From assembly GCA_019914945.1 (NCBI GenBank), contig CM034100.1, forward strand, positions 12,659,096 through 12,723,095: a stretch of 64,000 bases of DNA. The letters are read 5' to 3'. Shown here in pieces: positions 57,072-64,000 of this stretch. The notes below the pieces were generated by a model. It ran no database searches, was not told the DNA's origin, and saw nothing but the letters and a program-made list of their open reading frames with translations. Numbering within the stretch: position 1 is the first letter of the stretch; every line of letters starts with the position of its first letter. The position numbers were made by a program, and so were the translations under genes. Source of the stretch: Typha latifolia (Eukaryota > Streptophyta > Magnoliopsida > Poales > Typhaceae).

Positions 57072-59723
57072 CACTTTCACGTCTTGTCTCTAAACAGCTC
57101 CTGCTACTTTTAAAGTCTTTAACCTGTCACATTCCACCATCTTATCAAGTTATTAAAAATATTAAATCACACTTGGCCTAGTCCTACCCAAAATAAGGTA
57201 AACATATTATACTACTTATATAAATGAAAAGAAAGTAGCACATTTGTCATTAAATATAAAAGGAATAGGAACATATATATATATATATTTCATTGAGTGA
57301 TTCAATCCAACTAGCCCATGGCAAAAATCTTATTACATTCATTTGGGGTTAATATGTAAGCCTCATTCATGAAAAATATTATTATTCTGATATTATCTCC
57401 TTTTACTAATATAACAAATAAATAACTATTTATTTCAATATTAATATAGGATTACCTATTTCTCTCTTATATCTTTCTCTCTTGTTCAATTCAATATTTT
57501 TATATTTACTAAACTACTATTATACTTTTAAAATATATTAATTTAATTAATTATCATTTTAATTATTCTCTCTCTCGTTTCTTTTTCTCTTACGATACGA
57601 GTGATAACGAATAAGATAGCAATCAATTCACATCCATAGCGATATTTTGGTTTCAATATAGATTCAAATATTGATATTGGATGGATAATAAAATTTAAAA
57701 TCATATTATAGCTGCATATATATGAATACATTTTTAATAGAGGATCAGATCTTAAACATATGTGGATCAAATTTTAAATAAATTATATTTATTTTTTAAG
57801 ATAATTGACACAAAATATTAAGAGTTTTAAATTAAATAAATTTCTTACATGTTAATTATATATAAAGTTAGCAAAATAATTTCTATAAATAATATAGAAC
57901 ATATTATTAGTAACAATATCAATATTCCTCATTTAAATAAGCAAACTAAAAGCTATAAATTTTTTAAAAAATATGCAGATAATAAATATCCTATATCCCT
58001 ATTCGTAAATTATATCCGACCCTTATCCATATCTGAATTTTTGAAAAAAAAACCTAACCGTATTTGAATCTGTATCCTGCTTGTTTTTATAAAAAAAAAT
58101 TCTACTCGTATCCAAGTTAGGTAGAATTTTTTCACCGAATCCAATCTGAATCGGGTCAAAGTTAATCTGACCCGTTTTCGCCCATTCTATCGTCTCCTTA
58201 TCCGGCTATTAAAAAAAAATTTGGTCGTTTATCAAATTATCATTTCAACCGTCATATTAAGTGTAATTATTGCACATTATGCTAGTTTATAGAAAACCAC
58301 AAGAACAACTTATACTAGAATGACATGTCTTATTATAATATTAATAATTAGCATGGCTATACTAGTATTAAATTTACTCTACAAGTGAATTGGCTAAATG
58401 AATATGGTTTAAATTTATTATGACTCATTTATTTGAGAGAATTGACCTAAATTAAATAAACTATGTATAAAAAATTACTAATCTTTTATTTAATTAGCTT
58501 ATAATTAATCTTTCCATTTATCTGTTAGTATATATCTATATATTAAATTCTCTAGAAACTATGGAACATAGTGACTACTAACCTAAAATAATTTCTTTTT
58601 CCCCACAACTAACCAAAATGGAGAGTTGAAATTTGTTCAAATTATTATTATTATTATTATTATTATTTTGTTCCACAGATAGGAATCCATTTGCACAAAA
58701 ACCCTAGTTGGAAGAAATATATTGTACATCTCAAGGGCTAGTTTGGAAGGTTTTGGTCAAGAAAAGTACCTACAACTCCAAGAGGAGCTGTCTCTTTGTA
58801 GCCCTCATATGAGCCAAAGCTAAGATAATTGCATGTAAGTTAGTGATTGGTAGGTTGACGCAATTACGTCCAATTCATATAGTTTCTTTATTAAAGAAAT
58901 AGGAACGTGAATGTCATATGTGATTTAATTATGTTCTAATGTCACTATCTTCTTTCCAAACAAAACAAATAATCACTATGGTGGTTTTCATTTTCTCAGA
59001 AAAAATAAATAAATAAATAAATAATTATGGTCCTCTCGGGCTTATCAAATTTGTGATCCATAAGGAGTTTCACCTTAGCCTCTCCATAAAATTAGAAACA
59101 ATAATATTTACAAAGCATGAGACAAATTTGTTACACAAAAAATATATTTTCTAATTAAATATAAAACAAAAAAAGACATTTTAATCTTTTTTATTCTGAA
59201 ATTAATATTTATTAAACAGTTACTTACGATGTAAAACTATAAAAAATTTAAAAATTTAGCCTATATATATATATATTTTTCCCTAATTCGTAGTATTTGC
59301 AGGAATCTTGCTTGCATCATACTTGAATTTTTCGTCTTTAGCCTGCCTTAACTCTACGATCAGGAATCTGCCAGGTCCCGAATTGATTCGTACTTTAGGT
59401 TTCAAAGTTTTTTTTTTTTATAAAAACTTTATAGGTTTCAAAGTTGACCAGTATAAATAATAATGGCATATGATCCCTTCCATTATTTGTACATCAATTT
59501 GTAGTTGTATCATTAAATAGTCAGTGATGCGCACCATGTATTAGAAATGGTCATAAGACCCAGTAAACTAAGCTCATGCACGATACTTTTGACAACTTCC
59601 GTAGAGAGTTCATGTAGCAATTAATAATTAATAAGCAGAAGAAGTACAAGGTTTTATGAGGGCTGTACATCACCCATCTTCTCAAAAGTTCTCTTTACAT
59701 CTCTGGAGGAGGATTGAAAGAGG
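55413..59723. other. AT-rich spacer and upstream region of gene 3
   Basis: No gene is recognised. Microsatellites: (AT)n at 57018-57067, TA at 57273-57288, (ATT)n at 58644-58668, (AAAT)n at 59006-59022. The block 58480-58770 is similar to 31660-31960. A possible TATA box for gene 3 is TATAAATAAT at about 59451-59460, about 270 bp before the ATG, directly after a TTGACC W-box-like word. Confidence 0.45.
57018..57067. repeat. (AT)n microsatellite
   Basis: About 25 uninterrupted AT units. Confidence 0.95.
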
Positions 59724-62700
59724 ATGGGGTCTGAGGTGATCAAGAACCTGACCAGGACCTTCACCCAGGTTCACATCGGCGGCGTGTTGCTCGTCGGATT
59801 CTTCTTGATCTTGCTGACCTACTTCACCGTGTCGGAGCAGTTTGATATTCGCCTCCCGAGCGGTTAGTCTTCTCTTCTCTTCTCATCTTCTTGCTTGCTT
59901 TTGATCCTATGTTTAAGAGTTCATGGTGTAACTACTGCAATTGGAACTAAGAGAGAGTGTAATGGTACAATAAGTCAATGGAAGCATCTGCTAGAGTTTA
60001 TAATTTCTTTTCTTCTTTCTTTCACAGTTTTTTCAGGATCATCACCTGCAAATCCAGACAATAATAATAATAATAGTACCACTCCATCTCTGCAAGAGAA
60101 GCTGAATTCTCCACCGCAGCCAGGTAATAATAGTCCTTTTTTTATCTTGGCCATGAATATATGATCTTGGAAGTTGAATATGAATGCTTAATACTTTCAG
60201 AAAAATGCCCAAAAAGTTTGTATGTGAGTATTTCATGTCCATTAAAGGGTGTAAGATGAAAGCAAGGTGTCAAAAAAAAAAACCTTCACCTATGTCATAT
60301 CACATGATGCAGACAAGAATCAAACTATAGATCTGTCTTTATATTTGGGAAAATTTAGGGAAAATTCTTTGGAGGAAATCTAATCTCATGCAGGGCTAGA
60401 CTAAACTCTTGAACTTAGTTTCTAGCAAATTGGCAGATTTAGGGGCTGACTCTAAGCCATGTTACCAGGTCAGTCAGGGATATTTAAGTGAAAAATGGTG
60501 CAGTAGTGCCTCCTTAATTACATGGACATTATGAAACAGGAGCTATAAAAAGAATGACATCCCTGTGATTACTTTATGAATGAAGGACAAGGTTCTAGTA
60601 TTTAACCTCAAGAAAAGTCCAATGTTTGGCTCCCTAGATGGTCAGAGTAATTAGACTATTCTACTCCTAACCAGTTTTAGGAATCCAATGTCCTTTAACT
60701 ATTACTACTGCCAAGTGCCAAAGGGGGTAGAGTAGAGTACAAGTAAAATAATTTGCCTTGTAAAATAGTACTGCCATAGACTTTAGGGTCGATGCAGAGG
60801 TGCCATGTTTCATGAGAAGTTTCTGGGTTCCATCTTCTTTTATTATTTTTCCTCATCGAGTCCAATTTGGAAACAAATGCTTGACCTTTTCAAGTAACAA
60901 TTCTTGGGTCCCTCGTAACTAGCTAGAATCATAAATGATCCGGAAAAAGAGAATGAGTAATAAATGATAACTTCTATTTTTTGCCCTTTATAAGTTACAC
61001 CCACCATTGTCCTGTGTATTGGATTATTAAATATACTATAGATAGAGAATTTTAGTATTGTGATTCTGTGGGAAGTTTATTTTTTCACATATTAGTGTTA
61101 TGTTATGGAAGACAAATAAACCCGGCCTTAATCATCTCGGACTGCTCCACATTATAGCTCGGCTCGAAATTGGACCGATTCAATTGCAGCCTACCCGAAT
61201 TCAGCCCGAAAAATTGTCTATATGATAAATAATGTTCATAGTGTCAATGGAAGATTGCAAAGAGTAGATCATAACCGGTTAGGAGTCACAATTTTACTTC
61301 AATTACAATCATAATACATCGATGATTCCAATATTTATTGGAAACCAATGCAGCCCCAAAAACTTGAGGATCTAGCGTACGAACTGCATCTTGAATGTAT
61401 CTTCTCTTTTAATTCTGTGGAGCATGAATCATATTAAATTATACACCTCTATCGCCATTACATTTGCATCCTTTTCTCGCATTATTGATGCTAAATTAAG
61501 CTCTTCCCTTCTACCTCAGGAAACGAAACAAAGGCAGAGGAGGGACAAGAAAAAGGTCAAGCGAAGAAGCCACCCGAGCTTTCTCCTCTTCCTCCTCCTC
61601 TTCTTCCTCCTCCTCCTCCTCCTCCTCCTCCTCCTCCTCCTAAAGAAGATAATGGTGTCAAACAACCAGGTGGATCTTTATTCTCCCTAGCTGACTACTA
61701 TTGAAATCATTCTATATTTTATTTCTTCTGACCTCCTGCTTCTTTCTACGTACGCATGCACGCAGCTGGTGAACTCCCGACGGAGCCGATCTGCGACCTA
61801 CGGGACTTCCGGTACGACGTCTGCGATATGACCGGAGACGCCCGGGTCCTGGCAAAGTTCTCCACCGTGCTCTTCGTCCCAAGCTCACCCAATTCAGAAG
61901 CCCAAGAGTGGAAGATTAAGACCCAATCTCGCAAGTACGTGGGCACCGAGGAAGTGACCGTAAAACAATTGCACGGCCCGCACGAAGCCCCTCCCTGCTC
62001 CGCCAACCACTCTGTTCCCGCCGTCATCTTCTCCGTCGGTGCCCTCACCGGCAACTTCTGGCACGACTTCAGCGACGTCATCGTCCCCCTCTTCATCACC
62101 TCCCGAGAATTCAACGGTGACGTGCAGTTCCTGATCGCCGACGTCGTCATGCGCCAGTGGTTTGTCGTCAAGTACGCGCCCATCCTCAAGTCGCTCTCGC
62201 GCTTCGACTTCATCGACTTCGACAGGGACGACGCGATCCGCTGCTTTCCGCGCGTCACCGTCGCGCTGCGGAGCCACGGCGACCTGTGGATCGACCCCAA
62301 GAGATCTCCCAACGGCTACACCTTGGTCGACTTCCGGAGACTCGTAAGGAACGCCTACGCCCTCGGCCCGGACACGCCGGTCAAGCTGGAGAAGGACAAG
62401 AAGCCGATGCTAATGCTAATCGCGAGGGGCGGCTCCCGCAAGATAACCAACGTCCCGGAGGTAGTCGAATTGGCGGAGAGGTTGGGGTTCGAGGTGGCAG
62501 TGGTCGACCCCAAGGGCGACCACAACATGAGCGAGTTTGCGAAGAAGGTGAACTCGTCGGACGTGTTCATGGGCGTGCACGGTGCGGGGATGACGAACAT
62601 GGTGTTCCTCCGGATGAAGGCGGTGATGATCCAAGTGGTGCCATACGGGAAGCTGGAAGGCATGGCGGAGGGGTTCATCGGCGACCCGGCGAAAGGGATG

Positions 62701-62916
62701 GGGATGAAGTACTTGCAGTACAGCATCGCGGTGGAGGAGAGCTCGTTGCTGGACAAGTACGGGAGGGATGATCCGATCGTTAAGGATCCGGAGTCGGTTC
62801 ACAAGGCCGGGTGGAAGGCGGTGGGGGATTACTACATGTGGAACCAGGACGTGAGGCTGGATATCAACAGATTTCAACCTGTGCTGGTGAAAGCTCTGGA
62901 GCTTCTAAAAGAGTAA
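59724..62916 (+). CDS. GT61 glycosyltransferase gene 3, four exons, poly-Pro stem
   Basis: Predicted Golgi type II enzyme of family GT61, paralogue of gene 2. Exons: 59724-59862 (139 nt), 60028-60123 (96 nt; a second acceptor 9 nt later keeps frame), 61520-61669 (150 nt), 61766-62916 (1151 nt). The total is 1536 nt, giving 511 residues; all introns are GT-AG and phase 1. Exon 1 starts MGSEVIKNLTRTFTQVHIGG with the anchor GVLLVGFFLILLTYF, matching exon 1 of gene 2 in length and most residues. Exon 2 reads FSGSSPANPDNNNNNSTT and ends LNSPPQPG. Exon 3 encodes GNETKAEEGQEKGQAKKPPE and a run of about 12 prolines. Exon 4 is the catalytic domain: EPICDLRDFRYDVCDM, DPKRSPNGYTLVDFRR and GVHGAGMTNMVFLR near residue 400, ending DDPIVKDPESVHKAGWKAVG and a short tail. 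The catalytic exon is GC-rich. The donor is probably a UDP-pentose; this is not readable from the sequence. Confidence 0.9.
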
Positions 62917-62938
62917 AAATACTCCATTGATCACCTTT

Positions 62939-62940
62939 TT

Positions 62941-62970
<30 letters not shown>
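62939..62970. repeat. (TTC)n microsatellite in the 3' UTR of gene 3
   Basis: About ten TTC units, 23 bp after the stop codon. Confidence 0.95.
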
Positions 62971-62971
<1 letters not shown>

Positions 62972-62995
62972 ATTAATTCGCAGAATATATTGATC

Positions 62996-63001
62996 AATAA
63001 A
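62996..63001 (+). terminator. Candidate polyadenylation signal of gene 3
   Basis: AATAAA about 80 bases after the stop codon. Plant signals are loose, so this is only a candidate. Confidence 0.35.
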
Positions 63002-63459
63002 TATTGATAGGCATATATATGACTTGGTATTCTTTTTAATTAGTAGGTATTACTACATATATATGTAAACATCTTCAGAGGAAATTAAAGAAATTGTTGT
63101 AATTCAATCTCAGTTGAGTTATATTTCGTGTATAAGTAAGTAGTAGTCCAAGTGAACTCATGAAGATTATCTGACCCATAAAGTGGCGGGAAGGCACCTA
63201 AGAAAACCAATTAATTCTGACATTCTAGATACTAATTGCTGTTATTATAGAAATATGATCAATTACAAATTATCCCATTTTATTATGTCTAAAATCATGT
63301 ATGTAGTGGTCTTCTCTTGTATGGTCTAAACTAATGTAAAATTATTATATTTTCTATTAAAACTTAACAAAGAAAGGTACCATAAATTATTTTAAAAAAA
63401 ATTGGAGAATATTTTAAGCCAAAATGGGCATCAAATTATGGGAATTATCTTCCTCCTTT

Positions 63460-63497
<38 letters not shown>

Positions 63498-64000
63498 TCA
63501 TTAGATCACATTCTTCAAACTTACAACTGCATTTTCCTCCTTTATATAATCTCCTACCTAGATTATAACCACCAAACCTTGGCTATTATCTCTTTGTCAA
63601 AATTTATCTTCTTTTAAATACATGATCATTGAATAAAATACTTATCTTAAAAAAATGAATAGAAATTATTTATAATTGCTCAAATAATGAATAGAAAGGA
63701 GCAAAGTGATACCCATAAATTTCGAAAAAGCTAAATGGGCTTAATTTGTAATTAACCCATAGGAATAACATATAATTACCTAATATAAGCCTTGTTTGCC
63801 ATCCCACCCAAACATAGATCTACCGATAGAGGTTCTTTTTTTGTTAAAAGAAAATTTTAATTAATCACAAAAAGAGACGTAAAAATACAACAAATATTTA
63901 ATACAGTACTTGGTGTATCCCTTATATAAGGTTTGGTATATTTTCAAAGTGCAAGAATCCACATTATATCACCCTCTTTTCCCCCCCAAAAATAAGAAAA

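Larger units (their letters stand above)
62917..64000. other. 3' flank of gene 3
   Basis: AT-rich spacer with no gene visible. A (TA)n microsatellite lies at 63464-63494. Confidence 0.5.

Noticed and set aside
61756..61765. Start codon at 61756 for a separate short gene 3 protein
   Set aside because: This ATG lies in the intron just before the acceptor. Upstream exons with matching phase and a membrane anchor identical in type to gene 2 support the longer model.

Overview
This looks like a repeat-rich stretch of flowering-plant nuclear DNA. The evidence is three intron-containing family GT61 glycosyltransferase genes with plant-type GT-AG introns, set among Copia, Gypsy and LINE retroelements, small DNA transposons and AT-rich spacer. 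Two of the GT61 genes are GC-rich in their catalytic exons and one is AT-rich. That bimodality, with the GT61 clustering, favours a monocot, but I cannot name the species.

Genes. GT61 gene 1 (complement 5443-9543, nine exons) and gene 2 (complement 17531-21807, three exons) lie on the minus strand. Gene 3 (59724-62916, four exons) lies on the plus strand. I built the exons by hand from splice consensus and reading phase, and every intron comes out in phase 1. The predicted proteins of about 618, 533 and 511 residues are type II Golgi membrane proteins: short cytosolic tail, one membrane anchor, variable stem, then a conserved GT61 (DUF563) catalytic domain with a GVHGAG motif. Genes 2 and 3 are close paralogues with nearly identical first exons. 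Gene 1 is more distant. All three probably add pentose or similar sugars to cell-wall polymers such as xylan in the Golgi, but the exact donor and acceptor cannot be read from sequence.

The stems are the most unusual part. Gene 1's stem is built from at least four tandem 66-nt exons, each encoding a 22-residue acidic repeat, spaced 194-196 bp apart, with a decayed fifth copy downstream and two likely diverged copies upstream. Gene 2's stem is a long Ser-Pro(n), extensin-like tract. Gene 3's is a shorter poly-Pro tract in its own exon.

Repeats by region: 1-3.3 kb, decayed Copia element (minus). 4.3-5.25 kb, element with about 65-bp terminal inverted repeats, just 3' of gene 1. 11.0-14.15 kb, an LTR fragment split by a 2.6-kb insertion. 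14.6-15.5 kb, LINE 3' end (plus). 25.2-27.5 kb, LINE (minus), cut by the LTR of Copia A. 27.5-30.4 kb, truncated Copia A. 32.6-33.6 kb, PIF/Harbinger-like element with a TAA target duplication. 33.7-43.1 kb, nearly full-length but dead Copia B (Sirevirus-like) with both LTRs, primer site, polypurine tract and an extra sense ORF after pol. 45.0-52.2 kb, Gypsy element lacking most of pol, with a 3.4-kb insertion in gag. 53.1-55.4 kb, short non-autonomous LTR element (minus).

The best leads are the exon-built repeat stem of gene 1, and the extra ORF of Copia B, which has its own promoter-like region, leader and possible intron and shares a GCGTTCGAACGC motif cluster with the LTRs.
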